A DNA stretch of 64,000 bases. Origin: Candidatus Epulonipiscium sp. GTDB lineage: Bacteria; Bacillota; Clostridia; Lachnospirales; Defluviitaleaceae. The stretch spans positions 62,001-126,000 of the forward strand of contig JAAYQR010000027.1 in assembly GCA_012519205.1 (NCBI GenBank), in the 5' to 3' direction. Made by a program: the position numbers and the translations under genes. The notes beneath the pieces are model-generated. The model saw only the letters and a program-made list of their open reading frames with translations. It ran no database searches and was not told the DNA's origin. Shown here piece by piece: positions 18,548-27,653 of this stretch (positions are counted from its first letter, which is position 1; each line of letters starts with the position of its first letter).

Positions 18548-19244
18548 TTTGAAGGAAGTACTTCAAGGTTTAGATAAAGTTATAGAAATAAAATCACTGG
18601 ATATTGTCTACGAAAGTATAAACCATCACCCTGATATATTCTTATTTTGTAGTAATGAAAAAATCTATATATCAAAAGAACAGCATGAACTCATTAAGGA
18701 TAAATTAGAAGATACATTAATCCAAATCGAAATTCTAGAAGGGCAATTAGGGTATAGATACCCTCAATCCGTAAGGTTTAATGCAGTAATGATGGGAGAA
18801 TACTTTATTCATAATTTAAAGCATACCACCCCTCGCATTTTGGAGGATATGAAAAAACTAAATAAAAAACTTATTCATGTTAACCAAGGATATACTAGAT
18901 GTTGTACTCTCCCCATAGATAGTAAGAGTATTATAACTTCTGATGTAGGTATTGCTAAGGTATGTTCGTCCCAAAAGATAGATGTTTGTTTGATTCAGCC
19001 AGGATTTATAATATTACCCGGGCAATCTTCTGGTTTTATCGGAGGATGTGGGGGAAGAATTAAAGATACAATGTATTTTACTGGGGATATCACTAAGCAT
19101 CCGGATTATAAAAGGGTAAAAGATTTTATAGATAAAAGGGGATTAAAGATAATATATGATAAAACAAGACCTTTGATTGATTTAGGATCCATTTTGACGA
19201 TAGGGCAGAAAACTACATTTTACATTGAAAAACAGATGAATTAA
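18516..19244 (+). CDS. DUF6873 family protein
   Basis: A 242-residue cytosolic protein resembling the DUF6873 family (guanidino-group modifying-enzyme-like fold) often found next to this radical SAM gene in clostridia. Recognisable features are HVNQGYTRCCTLPIDSKSI, ITSDVGIAKV, PGQSSGFIGGCGG and YFTGDITKHPDY. No catalytic activity is established. The ATG at 18516 lies inside the upstream gene, preceded by GAGGGGAAAA, so translation is probably coupled. The gene pair suggests a joint but unknown role. Confidence 0.75.
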   Translation: MIFVSQNTSNNLKEVLQGLDKVIEIKSLDIVYESINHHPDIFLFCSNEKIYISKEQHELIKDKLEDTLIQIEILEGQLGYRYPQSVRFNAVMMGEYFIHNLKHTTPRILEDMKKLNKKLIHVNQGYTRCCTLPIDSKSIITSDVGIAKVCSSQKIDVCLIQPGFIILPGQSSGFIGGCGGRIKDTMYFTGDITKHPDYKRVKDFIDKRGLKIIYDKTRPLIDLGSILTIGQKTTFYIEKQMN

Positions 19245-19339
19245 GTGAACCCCATTTTATTGATTTTGTAAGGGATTAATAGTACAATGTTATCTATATA
19301 TTTTAAAAAATGAATTTTGTATTGAAGAGGAGAGCAAAT

Positions 19340-20530
19340 ATGATATCGAATAAAATGAAAACTCTAGTAGCTAATAGTTCTACCATAAGAGCAATGTTCG
19401 AAGAAGGTAAAAGATTAGCAAGTATTCATGGAGAAGAAAATGTATTTGATTTTAGTTTAGGAAACCCTAATGTAGAGCCACCAAAAAATATAAAGGATTC
19501 AATTCAAAATATACTCAATAGTGAGGCTCCTAATCTTGTTCATGGGTACATGAATAATTCAGGATATGAAGATGTTAGAACAAAGATTTCTAACTTTATT
19601 AATAAAAAACACAATTTAAACTTATCATTAGATAGTATTGTTATGACCTGTGGAGCAGCAGGGGGGCTTAATATTCTACTTAAGACCCTCCTAAATCCAG
19701 AGGATGAGGTCATTGTTTTTGCACCTTTTTTTGGGGAATACAGAAATTATGTAAATAATTTTGATGGTAAATTGGTAGTCGTTTCCCCTGATATTGACAC
19801 CTTCGAACCTAATATCGAAGCCTTAAAAGGAAAAATCACGGAAAAAACTAAGGCAGTAATTATTAACTCCCCTAATAACCCTACAGGGGTAGTATATTCT
19901 GACGAGGCAATGAAAAAGTTAGCAGCAACTCTTTTAGAAAAAGAAAAAGAATTAGGAACTAGCATATACCTTATATCTGATGAACCCTATAGGGAAATTG
20001 TATATGATGGGGTAGAAGTTCCTTATGTTTTAAAATATTATAAGAATTCTTTTATCGGATATTCCTATAGTAAATCTTTATCCCTTCCAGGGGAAAGAAT
20101 AGGATACATAGTTTCAAATCCTAAAATGGATGATTATGAAAATATTATGGCGGCCCTTAATGTTGCCAATAGAATTCTTGGATTTGTCAATGCCCCTTCT
20201 TTATTTCAAAGAGTTATTGCAGACTGTCTAGAATCTGAAGTGGATATTAATGTCTATAAGAAGAATCGGGATTTATTATACGATTATTTAGTAGATTTAG
20301 GTTTCAAATGTATCAAGCCAGAGGGAGCATTTTACTTATTTCCAAGAACTCCTATTGCCGATGATAAAAAGTTTTGTGAAGATGCAAAACAGTTTAATCT
20401 CCTACTAGTACCCGGTTCTGCCTTTGGTTGTCCGGGGCATGTAAGACTTGCCTATTGTATTTCTTACGAAAAAATAAAAAATTCTTTACCAGCATTCGGA
20501 AAGTTGGCAAAGTTATATAATATGAAGTAA
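19340..20530 (+). CDS. Pyridoxal phosphate-dependent aminotransferase (class I/II)
   Basis: A 396-residue fold-type I aminotransferase. The substrate-binding FSLGNPNVEPP is near residue 40, the cofactor cradle is CGAAGGLN, the ring-binding motifs are INSPNNPTGVVY and ISDEPYREI, and the Schiff-base lysine lies in GYSYSKSLSLPGERIGY; APSLFQ and the C-terminal Arg in GHVRLAYC follow. It is probably an aspartate/aromatic-type enzyme; the substrate is not certain. An in-frame ATG at 19310 exists, but ATG 19340 has GAGGAGAGC just upstream and is preferred. It ends in a strong terminator. Confidence 0.9.
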   Translation: MISNKMKTLVANSSTIRAMFEEGKRLASIHGEENVFDFSLGNPNVEPPKNIKDSIQNILNSEAPNLVHGYMNNSGYEDVRTKISNFINKKHNLNLSLDSIVMTCGAAGGLNILLKTLLNPEDEVIVFAPFFGEYRNYVNNFDGKLVVVSPDIDTFEPNIEALKGKITEKTKAVIINSPNNPTGVVYSDEAMKKLAATLLEKEKELGTSIYLISDEPYREIVYDGVEVPYVLKYYKNSFIGYSYSKSLSLPGERIGYIVSNPKMDDYENIMAALNVANRILGFVNAPSLFQRVIADCLESEVDINVYKKNRDLLYDYLVDLGFKCIKPEGAFYLFPRTPIADDKKFCEDAKQFNLLLVPGSAFGCPGHVRLAYCISYEKIKNSLPAFGKLAKLYNMK

Positions 20531-20550
20531 ATATTAAAGAAGGAATGTTT

Positions 20551-20585
20551 AAAAAGTGTGGTAGATTATCTACCACACTTTTTAT
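20551..20585 (+). terminator. Terminator after the aminotransferase gene
   Basis: A perfect 16-bp stem (AAAAAGTGTGGTAGAT and its complement at 20568-20583) with a one-base loop; the right arm ends in T5. It rules out the longer reading of the next gene from 20558. Confidence 0.85.
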
Positions 20586-20626
20586 ATAATGAATACAAAG
20601 ATTTCTTATTAAGCAGGAGGGATACT

Positions 20627-22783
20627 ATGAATGAGACAAGGATTGAGCAGCTACTTAGGGAATTAACTTTAGAGGAAAAGATAGGCATGATACACGGGGA
20701 AGGAATCTTTCGCACAAAGGGAGTAGAAAGACTTGGGATTCCACCCCTTAAGATGTCCGATGGACCCATGGGAGTCCGTAATGAATTTGAAGACAATTCT
20801 TGGAAACCTATAGGCAATTCTGATGACTATGTCTCCTATCTTCCAAGTAATACAGCCCTTGCCGCTACCTGGAATAGAAAATTGGCATATGAAATTGGAC
20901 AGGTTTTAGGAGAAGAAGCAAGGGGCCGGGGGAAAGATGTCATCTTAGCACCGGGGATTAATATTTTGAGAACTCCCTTATGCGGCCGTAATTTTGAATA
21001 TATGAGTGAGGATCCATATCTTATATCGGAAACAGTGGTTCCTCTTATAAAAGGAATAGAAGAAAATGATGTAGCAGCCTGTGTGAAACATTTTGTTGCA
21101 AATAATCAAGAAACAAGAAGGTTGGACGTTAATGTAGAAGTTAGTGATAGGGCCTTAAGGGAAATTTATTTCCCAGGATTTAAGGCAGCTGTTAGGAAAG
21201 CAAAAACCAAGACCATAATGGGGGCTTATAATAAATTCAGGGGCCAGTATTGCTGCCACAATGATTATCTACTTAATGAAGTTCTCAGGAAAGAATGGGG
21301 CTTTGATGGGACCGTTATTTCTGATTGGGGTGGTGTCCATGACACAAGAGAGGCAGCATATAATGGTCTTGACATAGAGATGTCTGTTGAGAATAATTTT
21401 GATAATTATTATATGGCAAATCCCTTGCTTCAAGCAGTAAAAAGAGGGGAAGTAGAAGAAACAGTAATAGAGCAAAAAGTAAGAAATATCCTTAGATTGA
21501 TGGAACGGCTTAATATGCTGGATGGAGAAAGAAAATCGGGAACCTATAATACTCCAGGGCATAGAAAAAAGATATTAGAGGTGGCAAAAGAGTCAATAGT
21601 GCTTTTAAAGAATGAGGATGAAATATTGCCCTTAAACCCCAAAAAAATAAAAACCTTAGCTGTTATAGGAGATAATGCCAATAGGATCCATTCAGATGGA
21701 GGAGGTAGTGCAGAAATCAAGACTCTATACGAAATTACACCTCTAATGGGCCTTAAAATGAAATTAGGTGGCAATGTGGATGTAAAATTTGCTAGGGGAT
21801 ATTACGTAGATAAAAAAGAAAAGGATGAAGAAATTAATTGGCAAGCCAATAGCTTAGAAGAAAGGATTTCGAAAGAAAAATACCAAGAAGAATTAAGCAA
21901 ATCTATACTAACAAAGCGTAAGGAACTTCTAGAGGAAGCAGTTGCAATTGCAAAAGGATCCGATGCAGTTGTTCTATTTGGAGGTCTAAACCATGACTTT
22001 GATTCCGAAGGAAAGGACAAGGAGGATATGAAACTTCCTTACGGACAAGATGAGCTTATAGAAGCAGTATTAAAAGCAAATAAGAATGCAATAGTTGTAA
22101 TGGTTGCCGGTTCCCCCGTAGATATGAGTTCTTGGGCAGATAAAGCAAAAAGCATAATATATAGTTGGTATGCCGGTATGGAGGGAGGTATAGCCCTAGC
22201 AGAAGTCCTTTTTGGGGAAGTCAATCCATCAGGAAAACTTCCGGAAACACTCCCTAAGAAATTAGAAGATTCTCCCGCCCATCATTTTGGAGAATTCCCT
22301 GGGGGAGATAATGTCAAATATAATGAAGATATATTTGTAGGGTATCGATATTTTGAAACTTATAGAATAGAGCCACAATTTTGTTTTGGTCATGGATTAT
22401 CTTATACTACATTTGAATACAAGGATTTACAGATTTTTGTAGAGGAAAAAGAAAAAGATTTAGAGGTATTCCTAAGTTTAAAAATAAAAAACATAGGTAA
22501 GCAGGTAGGGGCTGAAGTTGTGCAAGTATATACCAACGATAAAGAAGCTTCCCTAAAACGTCCTAAAAAAGAGTTAAAAGCATACGAAAAAACAAACCTT
22601 AATCCAGAAGAGGAAAAAGAAATTAGATTTAGATTAGATAAGACTGCTTTTGGGTATTATGATGAAAATAAGAAAAGTTTTTATGTTGAACCTGGGGAAT
22701 TTTCTATTTTGGTAGGAAGTTCTGTAAAGGATATAAGATTAAAAAAAGAAATCGTACTATCTAGAGAGTATAGGTATTTATAA
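20627..22783 (+). CDS. Glycoside hydrolase family 3 beta-glucosidase-like enzyme
   Basis: A 718-residue enzyme of family GH3, releasing terminal beta-linked sugars (glucose, xylose or others; not determined). The N-terminal barrel starts IEQLLRELTLEEKIGMIHGEG; conserved substrate residues lie in CVKHFVANNQE and the nucleophile Asp233 is in VISDWGG. The second alpha/beta domain spans about 340-560 (GSPVDMSSW, GEVNPSGKLPET), and a fibronectin-III-like C-terminal domain ends at GEFSILVG. There is no signal peptide, so it is intracellular and works on imported oligosaccharides. The start ATG 20627 follows GCAGGAGGGATACT; the upstream in-frame ATG lies inside a terminator. Confidence 0.93.
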   Translation: MNETRIEQLLRELTLEEKIGMIHGEGIFRTKGVERLGIPPLKMSDGPMGVRNEFEDNSWKPIGNSDDYVSYLPSNTALAATWNRKLAYEIGQVLGEEARGRGKDVILAPGINILRTPLCGRNFEYMSEDPYLISETVVPLIKGIEENDVAACVKHFVANNQETRRLDVNVEVSDRALREIYFPGFKAAVRKAKTKTIMGAYNKFRGQYCCHNDYLLNEVLRKEWGFDGTVISDWGGVHDTREAAYNGLDIEMSVENNFDNYYMANPLLQAVKRGEVEETVIEQKVRNILRLMERLNMLDGERKSGTYNTPGHRKKILEVAKESIVLLKNEDEILPLNPKKIKTLAVIGDNANRIHSDGGGSAEIKTLYEITPLMGLKMKLGGNVDVKFARGYYVDKKEKDEEINWQANSLEERISKEKYQEELSKSILTKRKELLEEAVAIAKGSDAVVLFGGLNHDFDSEGKDKEDMKLPYGQDELIEAVLKANKNAIVVMVAGSPVDMSSWADKAKSIIYSWYAGMEGGIALAEVLFGEVNPSGKLPETLPKKLEDSPAHHFGEFPGGDNVKYNEDIFVGYRYFETYRIEPQFCFGHGLSYTTFEYKDLQIFVEEKEKDLEVFLSLKIKNIGKQVGAEVVQVYTNDKEASLKRPKKELKAYEKTNLNPEEEKEIRFRLDKTAFGYYDENKKSFYVEPGEFSILVGSSVKDIRLKKEIVLSREYRYL

Positions 22784-22849
22784 TTTAAATTAGTTATTGG
22801 CATTCATATTACATTAAAGCGTATTATAGCCCTATGAGGAGGAGCAAAG

Positions 22850-23527
22850 ATGGAATACACAAGAAAACCTGCAATAACTGATGAAGCTGCTTCATCAGTT
22901 ATTGCAGGTTTTGTGGAAGAACTAGCATTTACTGATGTAACCCCAAATGTATACAATCAATATTCCTATCAATATCAGGAAAACTCTATAAGAAGAGATA
23001 ACCTTTTGATTTATCTAAATCAAATGTATGAGTTAAAACCTAAAGTTATATTGGTAGGAGAGGCGCCGGGATACAGGGGATGTCGACTTACAGGGGTTCC
23101 CTTTACTAGTGAACATTTGCTTATGAACAATATGGAGGGATTAGGGCTGTTTGGGAAGGAAAAGGGATATAGGTTGGCATCAAATAAAGAAAAGCTACTC
23201 AAAGAGGCCACAGCTACCATCATATGGGAGACCCTTATAAAACATGATGCAGTAGCCCTTGGATGGAATGCATTTCCTTTTCATCCCCACAAAAAAGACA
23301 ACGAAAAAAGCAATAGAGCTCCCTTAAAGCAGGAACTTTTAATAGGGCAGAAGCCCCTCCTTCGAATAATAAAAATGTTTCATATTAAAAAGGTTATTGC
23401 AGTAGGCAATAAGGCTTATGAAACTCTTAATAAGTTAGGTATTAGCTGCAATAAGGTAAGACACCCATCTCAAGGCGGAAAAAATGAATTTGTTATGGGT
23501 ATAAGGGAGATATTTCACGGTCATTAA
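22850..23527 (+). CDS. Uracil-DNA glycosylase-superfamily protein
   Basis: A 225-residue protein of the UDG superfamily distinct from Ung. The core begins with VILVGEAPGYRGCRLTGVPF (about 64-83), the motif-A loop of UDG-like proteins, and later has LGWNAFPFHP and a C-terminal VRHPSQGGKNEF replacing the usual HPS loop. DNA-repair activity is plausible but not shown. GAGGAGGAGC precedes the ATG. Residues 5-21 are encoded by a perfect inverted repeat (copy B of the palindromic family), giving RKPAITDEAASSVIAG, so the N-terminus may be a repeat-derived insert. The mRNA would fold into a long hairpin 14 bases after the start. Confidence 0.82.
   Translation: MEYTRKPAITDEAASSVIAGFVEELAFTDVTPNVYNQYSYQYQENSIRRDNLLIYLNQMYELKPKVILVGEAPGYRGCRLTGVPFTSEHLLMNNMEGLGLFGKEKGYRLASNKEKLLKEATATIIWETLIKHDAVALGWNAFPFHPHKKDNEKSNRAPLKQELLIGQKPLLRIIKMFHIKKVIAVGNKAYETLNKLGISCNKVRHPSQGGKNEFVMGIREIFHGH
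22864..22912. repeat. Palindromic repeat copy B, translated in the UDG-like gene
   Basis: A perfect inverted repeat: arms of 24 bases (22864-22887 and 22889-22912) around a single T, with the shared core AACTGATGAAGC. It lies wholly inside the reading frame, just after the start codon. Confidence 0.9.
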
Positions 23528-23647
23528 TATTAAGTTTTTGAACTAATTTAAGCCATAGCTTTAGAAGACGGACAAATAAAATGTGGACAGACAGGAATAA
23601 ATCACTCCCCTTAATTACATTTTATGTAAAAGATGTACTTGTTTTTC

Positions 23648-23677
23648 TTGCAATGTCTATCCATAACGTGATAAAAT
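23648..23677 (+). promoter_or_regulatory. Possible sigma-A promoter for citrate synthase
   Basis: TTGCAA at 23648-23653 and TAAAAT at 23672-23677 with an 18-base spacer, about 30 bp before the start codon. Moderate match only. Confidence 0.45.
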
Positions 23678-23708
23678 TATAAGAAAAATATTTTAAGGGG
23701 AGATGAGA

Positions 23709-25079
23709 ATGAAAAAGCAAGATTTTTCAAATGTAGAAAGAGAACCTATTCTAAACAGGTTAAGTAATAAAGTGAGAGAAAGTAGCTATATCAACCCAGA
23801 ACTATATACTAAATACGAGGTGAAAAGAGGCTTAAGGGATATCAGTGGAAAAGGCGTCCTTGCAGGATTAACTGAAATAGGTGAGGTTCACGCTTATCAT
23901 CTTAGTGAAAATGAATTGGTTCCTGTTCCAGGACAGCTAATTTATCGCGGAATAGATATATATGATATTACAAAGAATTTTTTAGAAGAAGGTAGATTTG
24001 GATTCGAAGAAATTGCATATGTACTCATTTGTGGAGATTTACCTACGGAAACTGAATTCAAGGAGTTTAAGGCTCTTATAACTAATGCTTTAAAAATGCA
24101 AGAGGATTTCGTCAGTGACACTATTTTGCAAATCCCAAGCAAAGACATTATGAATGTACTGGCAAGGGGAGTCCTTAGTTTATATGGTTTTGATGAAAAC
24201 CCAGATGATATTTCCATAGAAAATGTATTAAGACAATGTATTGAACTAATTGCAAGAATTCCTTTAATTGCTGTATACGGATATCAATCATATGTTCATA
24301 GATATTTGCAAAAGAGTCTAGTATTGCATAGTCCTCAGCCCGAATTAAGCATTGCGGAAAATATTCTTCATATGCTTCGACCCAATTCAAAATATACCAA
24401 ATTAGAAGCTACCATATTGGATTTATCCCTAGTACTTCATGCGGAACATGGGGGAGGGAACAACTCTTCATTTACTACCCATGTGGTGACATCAACAGGT
24501 ACGGACACTTATTCCGCTATTGCTGCCGCTATTGGAGCTTTAAAGGGACCAAGGCACGGGGGAGCAAATATTAAGGTAAAACATATGTTCCAAGATATTA
24601 AGGCGAATATCAAAGATTGGAATGATGAAGAGGAAATTAAAAATTACCTTATCAAGTTATTAAGAAAAGAAGCCTTTGATAAATCTGGCTTAATTTATGG
24701 TATGGGTCATGCAGTGTATTCTATTTCTGACCCTAGAGCCGAAATATTAAGGGGATATGCGAAAGAGTTAGCAAAGCAAAATGGATACGAGGAGATATTT
24801 AATTTATATAGAACAGTAGAAAAAATAGCTCCACAAGCAATAGCTTCAGAGCGAAAAATGTATAAGGGAGTATGTGCAAATGTAGATTTCTACTCAGGGT
24901 TGGTTTATGATATGTTAGGAATCCCTGAAGAACTGTACACACCGATTTTTGCAATCTCCAGGATAGCTGGTTGGGGTGCTCATCGAATAGAGGAATTGGT
25001 TAACTCAGGTAAGGTTATCCGCCCAGCATATAAGAGTGTAGCCCATAGACGGGAATATGTATCAATGCAGAATAGGTAG
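23709..25079 (+). CDS. gltA: Citrate synthase
   Basis: Condenses oxaloacetate and acetyl-CoA to citrate, here probably for the glutamate-forming branch in an anaerobe. The 456 residues carry LIYRGIDIYDI, the catalytic histidine block HGGGNNSSFTTHVV, GALKGPRHGGAN, the second His/Asp block YGMGHAVYSISDPRAEIL (with the catalytic Asp), and the C-terminal GWGAHRIEEL. The N-terminus is about 60 residues longer than in short type II enzymes, typical of clostridial forms. ATG 23709 is preferred to 23703, since AAGGGG (23695-23700) is only two bases from the latter. Confidence 0.94.
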   Translation: MKKQDFSNVEREPILNRLSNKVRESSYINPELYTKYEVKRGLRDISGKGVLAGLTEIGEVHAYHLSENELVPVPGQLIYRGIDIYDITKNFLEEGRFGFEEIAYVLICGDLPTETEFKEFKALITNALKMQEDFVSDTILQIPSKDIMNVLARGVLSLYGFDENPDDISIENVLRQCIELIARIPLIAVYGYQSYVHRYLQKSLVLHSPQPELSIAENILHMLRPNSKYTKLEATILDLSLVLHAEHGGGNNSSFTTHVVTSTGTDTYSAIAAAIGALKGPRHGGANIKVKHMFQDIKANIKDWNDEEEIKNYLIKLLRKEAFDKSGLIYGMGHAVYSISDPRAEILRGYAKELAKQNGYEEIFNLYRTVEKIAPQAIASERKMYKGVCANVDFYSGLVYDMLGIPEELYTPIFAISRIAGWGAHRIEELVNSGKVIRPAYKSVAHRREYVSMQNR

Positions 25080-25131
25080 AACTAATGGGGGTTCATCTTT
25101 CCACGATTAGAAAGGTACAAAAGGGTGGCTT

Positions 25132-26301
25132 ATGGTTACTTTACTTTTAATTGTAATTTATTTAGCTTTTATTAGTTTAGGACTTCCGGATTCATTATTA
25201 GGTTCAGCATGGCCGGCGATGCATATGGAGTTAGGGGTATCTTCTTCCTCAGCTGGTATTGTTACGATGGTAATTGCTGGATGTACAATTATCTCAAGTT
25301 TAGTAAGTGATAGATTAATACACAAATTTGGAACATCGATTGTTACATTAGTTAGTGTTGGGATAACGGCATTTGCATTAATGGGATTTGGTTTTTCAAG
25401 TGAGTACTGGATGCTCATTATTTTAGCTATTCCTTTAGGGTTAGGTGCTGGCTCAGTAGATGCAGCCCTAAACAACTATGTGGCCATTCATTTTAATGCA
25501 AAACATATGAATTGGCTACATTGTTGCTGGGGGTTAGGAGCGACCCTAGGCCCTATCATCGTATCTAGCTATTTGGCGCAGCCAGGGGGCTGGCATACTG
25601 GATATAAGGTTATATCCGTGATACAGTTAGGGCTTACAATCATTTTACTTCTAAGTTTGCCAATATGGAAGAAGGTTCATCCCAATGTAGATATTAAGAC
25701 AGAAAATACTAAGGAAATTTCAAGTACAAAAAATGTTTTTAGGATGTCAGGGGTAAAACTAACGCTTTTTGTCTTGTTTTTTTATTGTGCTGCAGAAATG
25801 ACTGCAGGACTTTGGGGCAGCACATACTTGGTAACGGTTAGAGGATTTGCAGTGGATATGGGTGCAAGGGCCATATCATTTTATTATGGAGGAATTACAG
25901 CGGGTAGGATGATTGCAGGGTTTTTGAGTGTAAAGATGAGCAATAAAAGCTTGGTAAGGTTGGGGCAGGGCGTATCCTTACTAGGAAGCATACTTGTTTT
26001 ACTGCCCCTAGGGAATATACTTCCTGTAGTAGGCCTACTGCTTGTAGGTTTAGGTTTTGCCCCGATTTACCCTGCTATGATCCACGAAACGCCCAAACGA
26101 TTTGGGGTTAGTAATTCGCAAAAGATTATTGGATATCAAATGGCATCTGCATATATAGGAATTACATTTATGCCTATGCTCCTTGGACAAGTTTCAAGAT
26201 TTACAGGGATAATAATTTTTCCACCGGTCCTAATAGGTTTTATCTTATGCATGGTGGTTACCTCAGAAGGCGTGTTAAGGATTATTAATTCATCTATGTA
26301 A
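25132..26301 (+). CDS. Major facilitator superfamily transporter
   Basis: A 389-residue inner-membrane protein with about 12 hydrophobic segments and a longer central loop (about 185-205), typical of MFS carriers. SDRLIHKFGTSIV between helices 2 and 3 matches the MFS loop signature, and NWLHCCWGLGATLGP is typical of the FucP/sugar-like MFS group often seen in Firmicutes. The substrate is unknown. AAGGGTGG precedes the ATG. It is 52 bp downstream of citrate synthase with no terminator in between, so partial cotranscription is possible; it is followed by a strong terminator. Confidence 0.88.
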   Translation: MVTLLLIVIYLAFISLGLPDSLLGSAWPAMHMELGVSSSSAGIVTMVIAGCTIISSLVSDRLIHKFGTSIVTLVSVGITAFALMGFGFSSEYWMLIILAIPLGLGAGSVDAALNNYVAIHFNAKHMNWLHCCWGLGATLGPIIVSSYLAQPGGWHTGYKVISVIQLGLTIILLLSLPIWKKVHPNVDIKTENTKEISSTKNVFRMSGVKLTLFVLFFYCAAEMTAGLWGSTYLVTVRGFAVDMGARAISFYYGGITAGRMIAGFLSVKMSNKSLVRLGQGVSLLGSILVLLPLGNILPVVGLLLVGLGFAPIYPAMIHETPKRFGVSNSQKIIGYQMASAYIGITFMPMLLGQVSRFTGIIIFPPVLIGFILCMVVTSEGVLRIINSSM

Positions 26302-26332
26302 AATAAAAGCATCATATATGATGCTTTTATTT
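26301..26332 (+). terminator. Terminator after the MFS gene
   Basis: A perfect 15-bp stem (AAATAAAAGCATCAT and its complement) with a two-base loop, starting at the last base of the stop codon and followed by ATTTTTC. Confidence 0.85.
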
Positions 26333-26469
26333 ATTTTTCTAGGAAGTTTCTTCATTCACTTGAACTAAGAAATAATAACTTTTGTATGGTTTTTTAACAT
26401 TATCTATTGTGTGATATTTTGATAAATAGACTAAGTTCTCAATAATATGTGCATTATATAATTAATTTA

Positions 26470-26478
26470 TGGTATAAT
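26470..26478 (+). promoter_or_regulatory. Extended -10 promoter element
   Basis: TGGTATAAT: an extended -10 (TGnTATAAT) 40 bp upstream of the DUF6930-like gene; no good -35 is seen. Confidence 0.5.
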
Positions 26479-26517
26479 ATTATCAAATAATAATACTACT
26501 GTTTACGGGAGGAATCC

Positions 26518-27528
26518 ATGCGAGTAGAATCTAATATAGAGCAATGGAAAGAATTATATAATATAGCAATGGAAATCGGAAAGCTAAAACCATGGGATTA
26601 TTTTTGGGATGTAGAGTTAATTACCATAATGCTACCAGGTAGGGAAGAACCCTGTTTTTGCAGTATCTTAGGGCGGGAAAGAGAACGCTATGGGATTAAT
26701 GTTTTTATAGGTTTTAAGGGATTAAGGGATTATCTTGATATTGTTGAAAGTGGGGAAGGCGGTATTCCGCCAGAATACGTCATGTTTGAACAATCCAATA
26801 TTTCTTGCTTTTGGGGAAGCAGGGAAGATGTACCTAATAAACAAAAGAAGATAATCAAGGAACTAGGATTAAAATTCAGGGGTAAAAATCAGTGGCTTTA
26901 TTTTGAATCATACAAAAAGGGTTATATGCCCTATATATTAGATGAAGAAGAAGTATTGTTTTTAACAGAACTTTTTCATCAGCTTTACATGGCATTGGGA
27001 GGTTATACCAATAATGAAATTAAAGTTAATTTTGGAGCAGGACAGACATTGCTACATGAGTATGACGAAGAGAAGAAGGAATGGGTAGATATGAGTGCTC
27101 CTCTTCCTATTGTAGAAAAACAATATCCTCTATTGATTCTCGAAGATGAACTTTTAAGGGCTAAAATGAAGAAACAGGCTAAGATAAATATATTATTAGA
27201 ATTAGATATGGTATATATGAATGCGTATGTTAGGGATGGTAAATATGATAGACCAATTAATCCCAAACTGCTCCTTCTAGTAGACCATTCAAATGGTGTC
27301 GTAGTAGGACAGAGCATGCTTACACCAGAACATGACGAGGCTAATGAAATTTTTAATATCTTTATTGATTTTGTTATGAGATACGGCCGAATGACAAGAA
27401 TTATCATTCGTAATCCTTATATTGCAAGTGTGCTTAAGGATACTTGCGATTATTGTGATATATCTTTAGGAACAGCCAATCAATTGCCGGCAGTTGATAC
27501 TTTTATAAATGAACTAATGGAAGTTTAA
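26518..27528 (+). CDS. DUF6930/DUF7309-like hypothetical protein
   Basis: A 336-residue cytosolic protein of unknown function. The N-terminal half (about 1-165; KPWDYFWDVELITIMLPGREEP, YGINVFIGFKGLRDYL, CFWGSREDVPNKQKKIIKELGL) resembles the DUF7309 type. The C-terminal half (about 215-332; PINPKLLLLVDHSNGVVVGQ, EIFNIFIDFV) resembles the DUF6930 type; these two are commonly joined in Firmicutes. No catalytic motif, signal or membrane segment is visible. GGGAGGAATCC precedes the ATG. It is monocistronic by its surroundings. The family assignment is from memory of the pattern and should be treated as provisional. Confidence 0.65.
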   Translation: MRVESNIEQWKELYNIAMEIGKLKPWDYFWDVELITIMLPGREEPCFCSILGRERERYGINVFIGFKGLRDYLDIVESGEGGIPPEYVMFEQSNISCFWGSREDVPNKQKKIIKELGLKFRGKNQWLYFESYKKGYMPYILDEEEVLFLTELFHQLYMALGGYTNNEIKVNFGAGQTLLHEYDEEKKEWVDMSAPLPIVEKQYPLLILEDELLRAKMKKQAKINILLELDMVYMNAYVRDGKYDRPINPKLLLLVDHSNGVVVGQSMLTPEHDEANEIFNIFIDFVMRYGRMTRIIIRNPYIASVLKDTCDYCDISLGTANQLPAVDTFINELMEV

Positions 27529-27589
27529 TTTTCATACCTTACGAAATAAGATGATTGTAAGAAAATAGGAAATCAAAAATATTACTTAC

Positions 27590-27616
27590 TAAGTATTCCC
27601 CTAATTCTGACGATAT
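27590..27616 (+). promoter_or_regulatory. Sigma-28 (SigD/FliA)-type promoter for flagellin
   Basis: TAAG at 27590-27593 and GACGATAT at 27609-27616 with a 15-base spacer; the SigD consensus is TAAA-N15-GCCGATAT, so 10 of 12 bases match. It lies 37 bp upstream of the flagellin start. Confidence 0.7.
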
Positions 27617-27653
27617 AGATATAAGTGCTAATATATCAAAGGCAGGTGGAATT

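Noticed and set aside
20558-20626. An extended N-terminus for the GH3 enzyme
   Set aside because: These codons lie in the terminator of the previous gene; the ribosome site GCAGGAGG is downstream, before ATG 20627.
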